A DNA stretch of 64,000 bases from Tetragonia tetragonoides (lineage: Eukaryota; Streptophyta; Magnoliopsida; Caryophyllales; Aizoaceae), in the NCBI GenBank assembly GCA_038025085.1, contig CM076153.1:8029501-8093500 (forward strand), given 5' to 3'. The notes under the pieces are model-generated. The model was not told where the DNA came from. It saw nothing but the letters and a program-made list of their open reading frames with translations, and did no database searches. Below, piece after piece: positions 46,401 through 59,009 of this stretch (position 1 is its first letter; each line of letters opens with the position of its first letter). Both the position numbers and the translations under genes were made by a program.

Positions 46401-49400
46401 CACAGTGCTTGTCCATCAGGATAGATTTGAGGAGCAAAAGTTTTGACGACGAATAGTTGCTTAGCACTCTCAAGATTGCCCACGTTTTCATTCCATGGGG
46501 AAATGTTATTTGTGTGACTAAATTTAGGGTCAATGAGTCTTCTTTTGGTAGATATGGATCCCAATTCTCAGATTTTAGCTATGCATACAAGACCTGACTC
46601 ATAGATTATGTTATGACTGAATCAAATATGGGTGCCTTGAAACCTAACCCTATGAGCTCAAAATTGGTTCCTTTTTGGCATGGCTAATGCGTATGAGTAG
46701 GGACCTTCATAAAGGGATGGATTTAGGGAACTTTAGTCTTATGCTGGGGTTCATCAGTTTTCACTACATTTGCATGATTTTTTTCAGAACTCAAAAAGTT
46801 TTCACCTTCCTGAATTTTATTTGTATCTTCTTTGAATGAATATTGTTATGGCTGCAGAACTCTGACCTTGATTATATGGGTTTGGGTTTGCAACTAACTA
46901 CTGCTGAGTCAGAATGTGCCAATGTGGTATTAAAGTTGAGGACTAAGCATGAATTCATGATGATAAGCTCAGATTTTGAACTTAGCCATTTTGTTACTTT
47001 TGCAGATATTCAAGTTCCAGTCGCTTGTGTTATTTTGATTATGTTGTTTGCCCTTCAGCATTATGGGACCCACCGAGTAGGATTCTTGTTCGCACCAATA
47101 GTCATAACATGGCTACTGTGCATCAGTACAATTGGTGTGTACAACATTGTGCACTGGAATCCCCATGTCTATCGAGCTCTATCTCCATACTACATGTACA
47201 AGTTTTTGAAGAAAACCCAACGAGGGGGATGGATGTCTTTGGGTGGAATCCTGCTCTGCATGACAGGTAAAGGATATGTGCAGAAAGCTCTCCTCAGCTG
47301 CCGCAGATCACCCTAGACTTGTCTGACATTGAGTTTCCTCTGTATCAGGTTCGGAAGCTATGTTTGCTGATCTTGGACATTTCTCTCAGTCGTCGATAAA
47401 GGTATATCTCATTCTTCCGTAGTTTGCTGACCACCCAGTTTCTCGTCCTTTTTTTCCCCCTTCTGGGAGGAGAGGGGTGTAAGATGCTTGAAGGGCTTGT
47501 GTGATTCACCTGAGCAAAGATTGTGCTTTCCAATTGTTCTTTTTTCCTTCTTTCCTTTTTCCCCCATGTTTCTGATTTCAGTTCATGATATTACATCGGG
47601 GTACATGCACCCAAAGAAAAATGGTTTCACTTTCACCAACTTGCTAACTGAGGCCCCTTCCTACAGATTGCATTCAGCTTTGTTGTATACCCCGCTTTGA
47701 TCTTGGCTTATATGGGACAAGCTGCTTACTTATCCATGCATCATTCTCTACAAAGTGATTACAGGATTGGATTCTATGTGTCTGTTCCTGGTAAGGCCTA
47801 TCATTATCAATTTACTAGATATCTGGCCAGTTTAAAGTATATCCGTGTGCTAATATCTGTTTCTTTTTTTTCTTTTTTCTTTTCTGCGCAAATGGTTATC
47901 AGAGAAGATAAGATGGCCAGTTCTGGCTATTGCCATACTTGCAGCAGTAGTGGGAAGCCAAGCTGTCATCACAGGAACTTTCTCAATCATCAAACAGTGC
48001 TCTGCATTAGGTTGCTTTCCCAGAGTGCGGATAGTCCATACGTCCTCTGAAAGACATGGTCAAATTTACATTCCAGAGATAAACTGGATATTGATGCTGT
48101 TGTGTCTTGCTGTTACCATTGGTTTCAGAGACACAAAGCACATGGGGAATGCATCAGGTAATTTCCATAACAATTCAGTGCATAACTTAGAAAGAGACAG
48201 TTCCAATCTCTAAACATTCATGTATGACATTAAGGGTTTTACCAGCTAATAATTTGACAGCTTCCAGAGGTTTTTGTTTCCTCCTTTTTATTGATGGCCT
48301 TGTTCATTCAGTTCTAATGAATATTGTCTTTTCCCGCTCTTTCCTTGCTGGTGCAGGTTTGGCAATCATAACAGTCATGCTGGTAACAACCTGCCTTATG
48401 TCTCTAGTTATGGTGTTGTGCTGGCGGAAGAATGTTTTCCTTGCTGTTGGGTTCATATTCTTCTTCGGTTCCATAGAAGCGCTATATTTCTCAGCATCAC
48501 TTATCAAATTCCTTGAAGGGGCGTGGGTCCCGATTGCCTTATCCTTCATTTTCATGATAATCATGTATATATGGCACTATGGTACACAAAAGAAGTACGA
48601 GTTTGATGTCCAAAACAAGGTGCCCATCAACTGGCTGCTTGATCTAAGTCCGAATTTGGGAATAGTTCGAGTACGTGGAATAGGGCTCATACAAACAGAG
48701 CTTGTCTCCGGCATACCAGCCATTTTCTCCCACTTTGTGACCAACCTTCCAGCATTCCATCAGGTCTTAGTCTTCCTCTGTATAAAGTCTGTTCCTGTCC
48801 CACATGTTAGGTCTGAAGAACGATTCCTAGTTGGAAGAATTGGTCCAAGGGAGTTCCGCATCTATCGGTGCATTGCACGGTATGGGTACCGTGACAATCA
48901 CAAGGATGAGTTTGAGTTTGAAAAGGATCTTGTATGTAGCATTGCGGAGTTCATTCGTTCAGAGAAGCCTGACAGCAAAAATACTCTAGACAATGAAGAA
49001 GACGAGGAGAACCTAACCGTTGTAGGCTCATTTTCAACTAACAAAGGAGTTAAACTCTCGGAAGATGAAATGGATAGCACCGAAATAGTTGGTACATCAG
49101 AGATCCAGAAGGTGAACTCCTTAGATAAACCGAGGAAGAGGGTAAGGTTCGTGGTCCCTGAGACTCCGCAAATTGACCATCAAGCACAGGAAGAGTTGCA
49201 AGATCTAATGGAAGCGCGAGAAGCAGGAATGGTGTTTATTCTAGGACAGTCGTACGTAAGGGCCAAGAATGGGTCGAGTTTGATCAAGAACATGGCAATA
49301 AATTACGGTTATGATTTCTTACGGAGGAACTCCAGGGGACCTATGTATGCTCTCAGTGTTCCTCATGCATCAACTCTTGAAGTGGGAATGGTGTACCATG

Positions 49401-49405
49401 TCTAA
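43408..49405 (+). CDS. KUP6: KUP/HAK/KT potassium transporter, KUP6/KUP8-like
   Basis: KUP/HAK/KT proteins move K+ across plasma or vacuolar membranes; KUP6-type members act in K+ efflux, osmotic adjustment and guard cells. Eight exons join in frame: 43408-43437, 43531-44017, 44291-44347, 47006-47266, 47349-47401, 47667-47790, 47903-48157 and 48357-49405, giving 771 residues, a normal family length. Landmarks are [112 protein letters not shown] and PEINWILM. About 12 membrane helices are followed by a long cytosolic tail with [10 protein letters not shown] and a final [21 protein letters not shown] and the tail favour KUP6/KUP8 over KUP1-3. Intron 3 is 2.7 kb. Confidence 0.95.
44348..47005. 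other. Long third intron of the potassium transporter
   Basis: A 2,658-bp intron splits codon T|AT between MRHHE and [10 protein letters not shown] see no coding exon, repeat border or RNA gene. A minus-strand frame at 46079-46324 has no recognisable similarity. Confidence 0.6.
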
Positions 49406-50503
49406 TTTTGTTGGTGGTAAACACTTTTTTTCTGTGTATTGTAACTTACAGGGTTATGTATGTAAATGTTCAATCAGAATAGTACAGCGGGACACTTGTG
49501 GTCTCTTTCACTGTCCTTACTGGATATCTAAATTCTAAATGTATAGCCACTAGCCAGAAGAGCAATGTGAATCTCCTTAGATCAGATTCCCTCCAAAAGT
49601 TTCCTCCAACCTCTCTCAAAAAACTATAAAAAAAAAAAAAAAAAAAAACTCACAATTTGAAAGGGGATCTGTTCTCCCACTGATGTGGCAACATCATAGC
49701 AGCATACCGCAGTTTGACCGGAGGGATCCGCTGTCGATTTAACTGTAGTTATGGCTGTCAAATAGGGGTGAGCAAAAATACTAGATATCCAGTACTAAAA
49801 CCGAAAATAAAATGAATCCTTGTATCCTTTAATATATACCATAGTGGTAGATTTTTGTGTTTTCGTTTTTTTGGAGGGATAATAGCTTATTATATTGATA
49901 CTTTTTCCTATTTTTAATTTCAGCAAAAAGATAATCATAATGTGTTTATTGAGCAAGTCTATAAATCCGAGAGTTTGGAGTTAAAGTTTGAGCATTTCTC
50001 AACTCGAACCCGATCCTAATATCGAGTATATTCTTCGAACCCCAAAGCTATCCTGACTGAATCCTATGACCAATCTGACCTACCCTATTAATAGATTCAT
50101 ATGGGCAAGTGTCAGCTATGATGTGCTCACACGTAGAAAAATAGGCTCAATCTGCACAGAAATCATTGTAGCATATGATTCTTCTCCTTCCCTTGTCTAC
50201 ACTCACCAAAGCTTCTCTTTTAGCTTCTTATATTCTTTCTGTTCTGTTGAACACAGCTCCTTTATCCTTTTATGTTCCCTTTTGCTTGTTCTTATACGCA
50301 GGATTCTGTTAAACCATTTCTCATTCTTGTAATCTTCTGCCTATGTAACAAGTTTCCCTTTCCCTTTCATTACTTCCTTATCACTCCTCATATTTTTCTG
50401 GGTTTTTTTTTTTTGCACTTTCCCTTTTTATGGAAACCTGTGCTTTAATGGTTTGCATTTCATGATCTACATTTTTTCCCATTGAAGCAAATCCCTAAAA
50501 ACA
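49406..50503. other. Intergenic region between KUP6-like and NHL genes
   Basis: The first ~200 bp are the transporter 3' UTR. An A-run at 49628-49647 and AT-rich repeats follow. The last ~300 bp are T/C-rich, probably the NHL promoter and leader. No gene is visible. Confidence 0.45.
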
Positions 50504-53500
50504 ATGGCTATCAAATGGGTCAGTTTCTTTCTCATTTTCCTGATTGTTCTCAGTGTTTCTTCATCAGTTTCAGCCTCTCCACCTGCAAGTAAGTTCATAT
50601 GATCTTCTCCATTTATGTTCCTTTTCTTCTAAATATATGATTTTCAATTTGGGTTTATCATGTATTAAAACAAATGTTTAGTTGATATGGTTTTCCTTTT
50701 TATTAAAAAAACTGTTGTTCTTGTTTATCTTCTGTTGTGGCAGGGATTGTAGCTGGGATAGTTACAAATGTGGTATCTACTGCCTTTAAATGGCTATGGT
50801 CACTAAGAACTCCAATAAAAACTGAGAAAGGTAAGAAAAAACATTCTAAATTAGTTCTGTTTCCAATTTCGTGAATCCCCTGTTTTCCCTGTTTTTCTTG
50901 GTACAAACTATTATACTCATTTAAATGCAAGAAAAATGAGGTTGATGGGCAAATGGGTTTGGATGATTCAGTTGTTTCGAGTCGTTCATTGATGAAATTC
51001 GAAGGTGGATACACTGTCGAGACGGTTTTCGATGGGAGTAAGATTGGAATTGAGCCTTACTCAGTTGAGGCAACTCCAACAGGAGAGCTCCTTATATTGG
51101 ATTCAGCAAACAGTAATCTATACAAGATCTCTTCTCCGTTAACTCGATGTAAGTTTTGTTTAAGTTATCTCAATCAAGTTTTTAAAGTGTATATCGGGTT
51201 ATTTTGTATTCAACAGAGCTTCATATTCATTGATAACTCATGGAAAATTTAGCATTTCATCCTAATCTTAATAGTCTGGGACCTCCTCCATGAGGGCCGG
51301 CTTTGAGTTTATGGGGGTGTCTAGAGGGAGCGTAATCCCTTTCCTCATAGAATCCAAGGCATGGTAACGTTGTTTGTAAAAATATTGCCAATTTGCCAAT
51401 ATAAAAAGTTCTGATCAAAGAGCCTACATTTTGCCCATGCCAAAAAAGTACCCAATAAAATCCATTGGAAATGCAGACTTAATTATGATCTGTCAGAATA
51501 ATAAGACATTCCAAACTTGTTGGAAATATTTAGGTAGTTGAAGTGAAAATAGCATACAGGATTTGAAACTCTTGATTAGGTTATAGTGTACAATCGGTTC
51601 ACAAAAACTCGTATGAGGCGGACTCAAGGTGAGACTCCCTCTAACAAGCATAACGTCACGTTGATGTCATGTTTAGCTAAATCAGTTTTCAGCTGTTTGA
51701 GTAGGCTTGTTCTAGGGTTAAAGTTGATGCTTGTGGTATTTCTTTTTCTGGATTCTTTCTTCAGACAATTAGTTTGTTAATGAACCTGCATTTTGTATTC
51801 ACTTTGGGAAAATATTGTCGGGTGGCTTTAGTTTAGAAGAAGACTCTGCTTTATAAAAGTATGATTAAGGCTCCGTTTGGTTGGGGTGAAAACAGTTTTT
51901 CTGGAAAATAATTTTTCCATTTTCTGTTGTTTGGTTTACAATGAGAAGGAAAATGGTTTTCAGGAGGAAAAGCATTTTCACCTATGTAGGTGTAAATGTT
52001 TTCCCTTCAAAATGAAGGGAAAACGGTTTTCCGTTGGTGGGACACTATGTCCCCGGAGCACTAATAATGGACATGATCATCGGGTTTGGTTGTCGGGACT
52101 TCGGGTCATAAAAACAAACTCGCACCCGACTTGATTGGGCATCGGGCCGAACATTCGGGCGACTTTCTCGATATTGTTTTTTTCTTCACATAAATATAAC
52201 TTTTTACTCCGATATGCGTTTGAGGTGATTTTTTTTTTGAATCCACCTAACTTTTCGAGATCGACGCAACTATGTTAGTAGATTTTATTTTTTATAAAAA
52301 ATAATTTTTTTGGAAGATTGTTTTCCGTTGTAACCAAACAACGAAAAATGTGAACGGAAATATATTTTACACTGAAAATGATTTTCAGCTGAAAATACTT
52401 TTCAGTTGAAAACGATTTTTCGCCCAACCAAACAGAGCCTAAGTGTTTCTAATACAGTTCTTCCTCAGTCTGAAAAAAAAAAAAATCAGGCCCCATAAAA
52501 ACTACCCTATCATCTTGGAAATTTGTGAATTCCCCACTTTTGCTTTGAGCACCAGGTTTATTTTAGGACATCTTTGGCTACTTTGATATAGAAATTTTGA
52601 ATTATTTTATTTTTTCAATCAAAATTTTTTGTATGAAAGTTAACAAGAATATTCCCCTGTTGTGGTGAAAGAGAATCATCATTTATTAATTCTCCACTAG
52701 CATCTATCATCCAAACATATCTCATTAAATAAAAACTAGCAACAGTAGCAAGCATAGACATCCTGGATAGGTATTGCGTGCGATATGCAGGCACGAAATG
52801 ACAACACAAGCATGTCCTACACATCCTCTATCAATGGTGCTTCGTTCCCATGTCTGTGTCGTGTCCATGTCGGTGCTTGATTTCGTGTGTGTGCAACCTG
52901 GATTCAGAGCAGACTCCAAATTATAGCATAACTTCAGCTATGAATGACTAAATAAGACCAAGTGTTTTTCCCGACATTCATATTTCATCAGATGATTTTG
53001 CGTTAGCTTCTGTGTTGTGACAAAGCCTTCTATACTTAAATGCTAATACATGTCAACTGCATAATCAATAAAGCTTTCCTACTCTGAATTTTCCTTGAAA
53101 CATTTACGCCTCTTGATTTTGCTAAATAAAGGTCCATGTTCGCTTATGCTATGAAGTTAATTATGTACTCAGATAGTCGACCCAAACTTGTTGCTGGATC
53201 ACCTGAAGGGTACACAGGGCATGTAGATGGGAAACCAAGAGAAGCAAGGATGTACAACCCCAAAGGGATAACAGTTGATGACAGTGGCAATATCTACATT
53301 GCTGACACTGTAAACATGGCCATCAGAAAAATCAGTGATGCAGGTAACCTCCTGTTTCCTGTATTTTAACAGCACTCATGATCGAAAGGGACAACTAGAT
53401 TGGTAGGAGACTTGAGGAGTGTCTATTTCCTGAAAATTTGAACAGGATTTTGACACACAGGGATCTTGACGTTGATTGAAGTTATGTTCTTTATTCAGGG

Positions 53501-54971
53501 ATTACCACTATAGCAGGAGGGAAGTGGAGCCATGGAGGTGGCCATATCGATGGGCCTAGTGAAGATGCTAAGTTTTCTGACGATTTCGACGTGGTCTATG
53601 TCAGAAGCACCTGCTCCCTTTTGGTCACAGATAGAGGAAACCAAGCGATTCGTGAAATCAAACTCCATGAAGCTGATTGCTCATATGAGCATCCAGTCCT
53701 ACCGGAGGAGCGCGAGGAAAACTTACCTTTAGGTATAGCTATATTTTGGAGACATATTTCAGTACTTTCATCAGTATATATAAACTCTATCCTCTGCATG
53801 AAAGTGAGGGTAAAGACTGTAAAATTTCCTCCAGAGACCTTTCAAAAAAAAATGTGCTCACATTTCTTCTCTTCTTCCTCAAAATTTCTGAAAAATACTC
53901 AACATGAACTAATACGAAAATATGATTTGAGTGGTTACAAGTGAAGTTAATGTCAAACCGAAGTAATTCATGAATTATTTCTTTTGATGATTCCAGGTAT
54001 AGCAGTTCTTGTTGCAGCTGCCTTCGCTGGGTACATGTTGGCATTGCTTAAGCAAAGAGTGCAAGCCTTGTTTTCTACAAACAGCGTAAGTACCTTGAGA
54101 CAAACATTTTAGGCTACTGATCACTAGCTGGCTTCTCTCCTTCTGTCTACCTAGCTTACCTTTCTCTGGCCCTAAATTTCTCTTTCTTGATTTTCAGGAT
54201 CCAAGAACACAATTGACTAACCATGCAATAACAGCCCCATCTCAGAGACCTCTAAAATCAGTGAGGCCCCCACTTATGCCAGTTGAAGACGAAGATGAAT
54301 ACGATAGAGAAGATGAAGGCTTATTTTTCTCATTTGGCAGACTTATAATTAACGCAGGTTCCTCAATGGCTGAAATCTTTGCAGGGTTGTTATTTTTAGG
54401 ATTTAGAAAGAAGAAGCCACGGAACCAACATGTGAGGCACTACCAGCAACTGAATAGGCACCCAGATCACCGGTGGCCTATCCAAGATAGTTATGTCATT
54501 AGAGATGAAGATGAGGTACAGGGAATAGAAGTCAGGGCTCCTATTATGAGAAAAGCGTATCCATTGATGACTAGGGAATTGGATAACACCCAGCAGGAGT
54601 TTAGGCAAAGCCAAGCCTATTATGAAGAGCGGGAAGGTGAATTCCATCAACATCAAGGGCAGATTCATAAACAGCAGAAGCAGCAGCAGCAGAAACCACA
54701 ACAGAAGCAACCACAGCAGCCCCGTCAACAGCAGCAGCCACAGCAGCAACGCCAACAGCAGCATAGTCAGAGACATGGTTCTAATCCAAAGACTTCTCAT
54801 GAGAAGGAATCTGAGAAAAGTGAGATTGTATTTGGAGCAGTTCAAGAACAGGAAGGAAGGTGTGAGGCGATGGTCATAAAAGCTGTCGATTTTAGTGATC
54901 CTATATATAATCAGCATAATGTTCGGCCTAGGTTGAACTACATGGGTTACTCAACCTACAGCTATTCCTAG
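50504..54971 (+). CDS. NHL-repeat membrane protein (At1g70280-like)
   Basis: The family has an NHL beta-propeller; its molecular role is not established. Seven exons join in frame: 50504-50588, 50744-50830, 50972-51148, 53173-53343, 53499-53732, 53997-54085 and 54198-54971, giving 538 residues. The N-terminus (MAIKWVSFFLIFLIVL...SVSA) is a signal peptide. The propeller part contains YTVETVFDGSKIGIEPYSVE, GELLILDSANSNLYKIS, GSPEGYTGHVDGKP, PKGITVDDSGNIYIADTVN, GPSEDAKFSDDFDVVY and LLVTDRGNQAIREI. A transmembrane helix (LGIAVLVAAAFAGYMLALL) follows. The C-terminus is acidic and then very Gln/His-rich around 54620-54770, mostly CAG/CAA codons. The exon 3 acceptor at 50970-50971 was chosen because it alone keeps the frame. 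Intron 3 contains a Tourist MITE. Confidence 0.93.
51866..52443. mobile_element. Tourist-like (PIF/Harbinger) MITE, 572 bp, in NHL intron 3
   Basis: The body 51869-52440 starts GGCTCCGTTTGGTTGGG and ends CCCAACCAAACAGAGCC. The inverted repeat has one mismatch. TAA duplications flank it (51866-51868 and 52441-52443). The TAA target and GG...CC ends define the class. Inner sequence continues an inverted structure (GAAAACGGTTTTCC/GGAAAATAATTTTTCC words) around a unique centre. Confidence 0.9.
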
Positions 54972-55840
54972 TCTGATATTTACACACACACACATATTAC
55001 TCTATAGTACTGTATATACTCCATGATTATATAACTTTATGAGAAAAGGTTCACTGTTTTTTGAGTACATCTTTGAGAAGAACATATCACTGGCAATCTT
55101 CTGTGACTATAATAGAATCCAAACAAAGATCACTTTTCTAATGAACACAAAATCATGTGACAGGAGAGGTCAAAACTACCCCAGTCACTATCTGATCTTT
55201 CCAAGCAGAGCTTCTGAACTTCAAATTGTGAGACCCGATTAAGAACGCGGTGCTTAGTCTTGCTTGAAAAGATTTTTTGTGGCATGCAACCTATCCCGGA
55301 AGTCCATCCCCAACTTGTTGAAGCGGCTGCATTGTGTAGTTGACAATCAGAGGAACATTTTGTCAGAGCTATTTTTATATGGAATCTACAAGCTACAGTT
55401 CTATCCTGAAATCCTATCCAGCACCACATAGTAAATTAAGACTTGGCTGATCAAGTTCCAGGTCTCATTGAGACTGGTTTGAAGGCGGATCTAGGAACTA
55501 TACAATGGATATGCATAGTAGACTGTGGACTCTATCGCGTTCGTACTATAGTTATATTTATTTTCTTTGAAATGGAAAAAAAAATTGTATAAAGTTTTAT
55601 AAAGTGCGTAGGTATACATACCTTACTATGTAGATCCCATCATTTTTTAAACATCAGACACACATTTCTGGTTAAGTTGATATTATCAGGGATGAAAGCA
55701 ATCAAAATTAACATTCAAGAAAATAAGCTTGACAGAAAACTTTTTAAGCTACAACCTGTACTTTAAAGCAACTGATATGAATATGACGTCAAAGATCAAT
55801 GTAAGAGAGGCAAAATCTATAAAAAAAATTACCATCACTA
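54972..55840. other. Convergent 3' flanks of the NHL and WAT1-like genes
   Basis: The two genes are transcribed towards each other, and this 870-bp gap must hold both 3' UTRs. A (CA)n stretch lies at 54983-54995. Short frames here show no recognised similarity. Confidence 0.45.
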
Positions 55841-58800
55841 TCAATTAGAGCAACCATCTCCACAACTGCCATCATCTGCGCTTTTCAACAGAGGGGCATT
55901 TTGGTCACAGGTGGACTCCGAGTTACTGACATTATTTTGAGCAAGATCCTTCTCTCTGGCTTGTCCCCATAGGACTGCGTAAAATCCAGTCGCGATTGCA
56001 ACTGACCCAATCACACTGCACATCCATTAAGCACATCTTAGGTAGCCACAAAAAGATACATTTTTGTCATGTTAAAAACATTTAGATAGTTCAGTAATCA
56101 GTAAGACTAGAATCCTTTTGTACATTGATTTAGTATAAATTGAGTTTGAGGCTTAACATGCAAATATACATACCTGCCAAGATAAAGGTTATCCCCTAGA
56201 AACATCAACCCCATAATCGCTGCCACGACAATTGCCAAGGGCTTGTATGTAGTGACATAGACGGGTCCTCTTTCACGCAGGCACCATGTTACAACGGTAT
56301 TGCGGAAAACAGTGGTTGTTAACGCCTACAGTCAAAAAAAAGTTTTGAACTTCTATAAGGTTAAGAAACCATCACTATGCGTATGTGTTGGTACTGGAGG
56401 AGGTAAGGAAATGTCTTTACTGCATATATAATAGCAACTATCTCTATTCTGCTATTCAACCTCCAAGCATTTGGATCCCTCTCCATAAAAACCGAAAAAG
56501 CAGCAGACAGTATGGTCCCAAAGAAACTGTAGAAGAAGACTAAGACCACTTCATCTGGGCATTGTTTTGCAGTATATGCCTAAAAACATTGGGAAAAATT
56601 TCGCCTCAAGATGTCAGTTCTCTGCAATACATTTTCCAAGGCATTAACGAATATTGCTCATAACGAATAATGCTGCAGAATGCAACATACAGAATGACCT
56701 GAAAGAAAGAAGAAAAGAATAATACTTTGCTGGTACTCACATAAAAGCCAAAGAGCAAGAGTTACCTGAAGAATGTTGGCTGTCGAGGAAAAAAGACATG
56801 TAATTAGCAACAGAAGGCCGCCAAGGGCCCAGTTTGAGGGTTGTGAAAGAAGGCTAAGAAGCTTATTAGAAGAGTTGTTAGATGTATGAGCTATCAGTAC
56901 TGATGGGCCTTTGTAGAGGGTAGCCACCATTGCTCCTGATATTGCTATGACGGTGCCTAAGCATTTAGCCTGGCTACTTGAACTCCTCAACTGAAGCTTC
57001 TCCATCCTTCACAATTGGTACAGCCAAACTAATTAAACATTTCCTCTTTGTGTCAAAGAACACACATTAATTAATGGAGATAATACTGTAAGCACTAGTT
57101 TTTAAGAAGAGGAGAACAGAAGAGTGAAAGCGACACAAGTTGCGTCTCTATATAATGCTCATGTTAGTTGCCATCTAATGTTAATCGATCTACGATTAGC
57201 TTCCATTGTTGTGATGCCACGTTCTGATTTATATCCAGATGCAACTCCTATGTAATTTAAATGTAATGTATCTACATTTAAGTTAAATGTATTTTATCAG
57301 TTCATTGTCCTGTAAGAGTGCTGAATGAAAAGAGTTGTTCACACTTATATAGTAGGAGACAGAGTCATACTACTAGCCAGTGTAGGCTTATTTTATGAGC
57401 ACAATTTTCCTTCTAAATCATTCCATAATTTTTATATGGTATCAGAACCAAAGATACAATTTTGATGACTCAAACTTCTTCCTACTAGATGTATCAGCCT
57501 ACTCTGTGCAAGATCTCTCACTACCTAATAGGAACTAATCACTCATCATCTAAACATCTGCCTCGATATGAACTCGATATGTTCTGAAGATTGATGTTAT
57601 AGGAACTAACTATATCCCTAATTCCCTGAATAATAAATAATCATCTTACAATTCGAAGCACCCACCTCAGGATGACTGCAAAGATGAATGTGAAAACTGG
57701 AATGAGATTACCAATTGCTGCTCCCAGAGTCGGAGAGCTGTAGTAAATGCCAGTGTATGCACATATCTGCAACAAACAAATCCTGCCAAACATCAGAGAA
57801 ATGAAAAACCAATTAGCAAAACAGCAGTTCTATATGTTGCACCATCTTATGGAACTTGGTAAGATAAACCTATAATAAAAAAGGGTAACTTACCCAATCA
57901 ATCCAAGGAGAAAGAACTTATAGAGGAGTGAAAAGGTGATAGAAACTCTCTTCCGTCTGCATAAACAAGTTTTAACATTTAACAACAGACATCCAGGCTT
58001 TACGAATGAAAACAACAAATCAAACACTACCAACACAAACAAGGCCGCCCAGCGTAAATCCTGACAAGGGTGGAATTCGGGGAGACCAAAATGTATGCAA
58101 CCTTATGCATTACTCCTAACAGCAGAAGTTGTTGTTTCCAATACTATCCATAACATACTACAGTATTAGTCTATTACCCATCCTAATGCCTCCTACAAGG
58201 CGGGTAAGATTATGTACACAGTGTTGAATCATACCTTACAATCACAGAGATTGTTGTTTCAAATAGACCATACCAGTAGACAGTTAGAAGTAGACCATCT
58301 TATCCTCAAAATTGCGAAGAGGTAGTTTCCTCAGGCAGTTGATTAACAACTAACATCATCCATCTCCAACAAACTGTCCATAGTACTATACCATAACATT
58401 ACTATAGTGTCTTATAGAAATTCCAACAGGGTTGGGGGTTAGATCACTTATATACACACATTCTTACCTTACAGCAATTACCAAGAAGTTATTGTCTTAG
58501 ATATTTGATTGAAAAAAAGGATTTGTCTACTATCCCAAATTCCCAATAGTCTATACCATACCATAATCCTAGTGCCTCACACAAGGCTTACGCCAAGAGC
58601 GAGGTAGAGTGTCATAACTAAGTAGTAAGTACAAAGCCTTACCATTAAGATTCACATAGGTTGTTCTGTTAAGACCAATGATTGGGAAAACATCAATTGC
58701 ACACACAAAGAAAGATTTAATGAGACTCTCAATATAATCAAAACCCGAAAACTGGCTCAATTGTTACTCTTTCAATTCCAGCATCAAAGATAAACAAAAG

Positions 58801-59009
58801 AAAGAAGCAAAAGACCTGAAATTGTTGTAGAGGAAAACAGGCAGAAGTATGAGGGTACCAAGAGCATTGTAGTAAACAATGAACACAAAGCTGCTCATCC
58901 CTTGCTTCATAGCTGCTTTACTCAGTGTTGTCAAGCCCACCTCAATACACTCCACTGTGATCATTGCGACGAACGGGGCTGCAGCTCTGAAACATGGATT
59001 CCAGCCCAT
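55841..59009 (-). CDS. WAT1-related (UMAMIT/EamA, nodulin MtN21-type) transporter
   Basis: These 10-helix EamA membrane proteins export amino acids, auxin or related metabolites; the substrate here is unknown. Seven minus-strand exons join in frame: 59009-58816, 57956-57894, 57782-57666, 57006-56766, 56579-56421, 56325-56174 and 56015-55841. They encode 366 residues, the usual length. Landmarks are PFVAMITVECIEVGLTTLSK, FVFIVYYNALGTLILLP, FFLLGLIG, YTGIYYSSPTLGAAIGNLIP, VFTFIFAVILRMEKL, GAMVATLYKGP, VVLVFFYSFFGTI, TWCLRERGPVYVTTYKPLAI, AAIMGLMFLGDNLYLG and GFYAVLWGQAREKD. The exon 3 acceptor after GGCAG (57783-57784) keeps the frame. It is closest to the At3g28050/At5g40230 group as I recall it. 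Confidence 0.93.
57240..57480 (+). mobile_element. Possible LTR-retrotransposon end with primer-binding site
   Basis: TGGTATCAGAACCAA at about 57437 resembles the initiator-tRNA-Met primer-binding site that follows the 5' LTR of many Copia elements. The preceding ~200 bp are LTR-like in composition. No second LTR, gag or pol is visible. It lies within intron 3 of the WAT1-like gene. Confidence 0.4.
58040..58690. repeat. Degenerate repeats in WAT1-like intron 1 (GTA-GCAACCTTA family)
   Basis: Four diverged copies of a module combining GGTAAG-, ATGTAYGCAACCTTA/CCTTAC- and TTGTTTCCAATA-like words occur near 58050-58130, 58190-58265, 58440-58510 and 58570-58680. They resemble the fragments at 35315-35412 and 63145-63240. 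They look like nested old SINE insertions. Confidence 0.5.

Noticed and set aside
54396..54917. 173-codon minus-strand frame opposite the NHL last exon
   Set aside because: It is a shadow of the CAG-rich coding strand, giving a poly-Leu frame. The plus-strand frame matches the NHL family.
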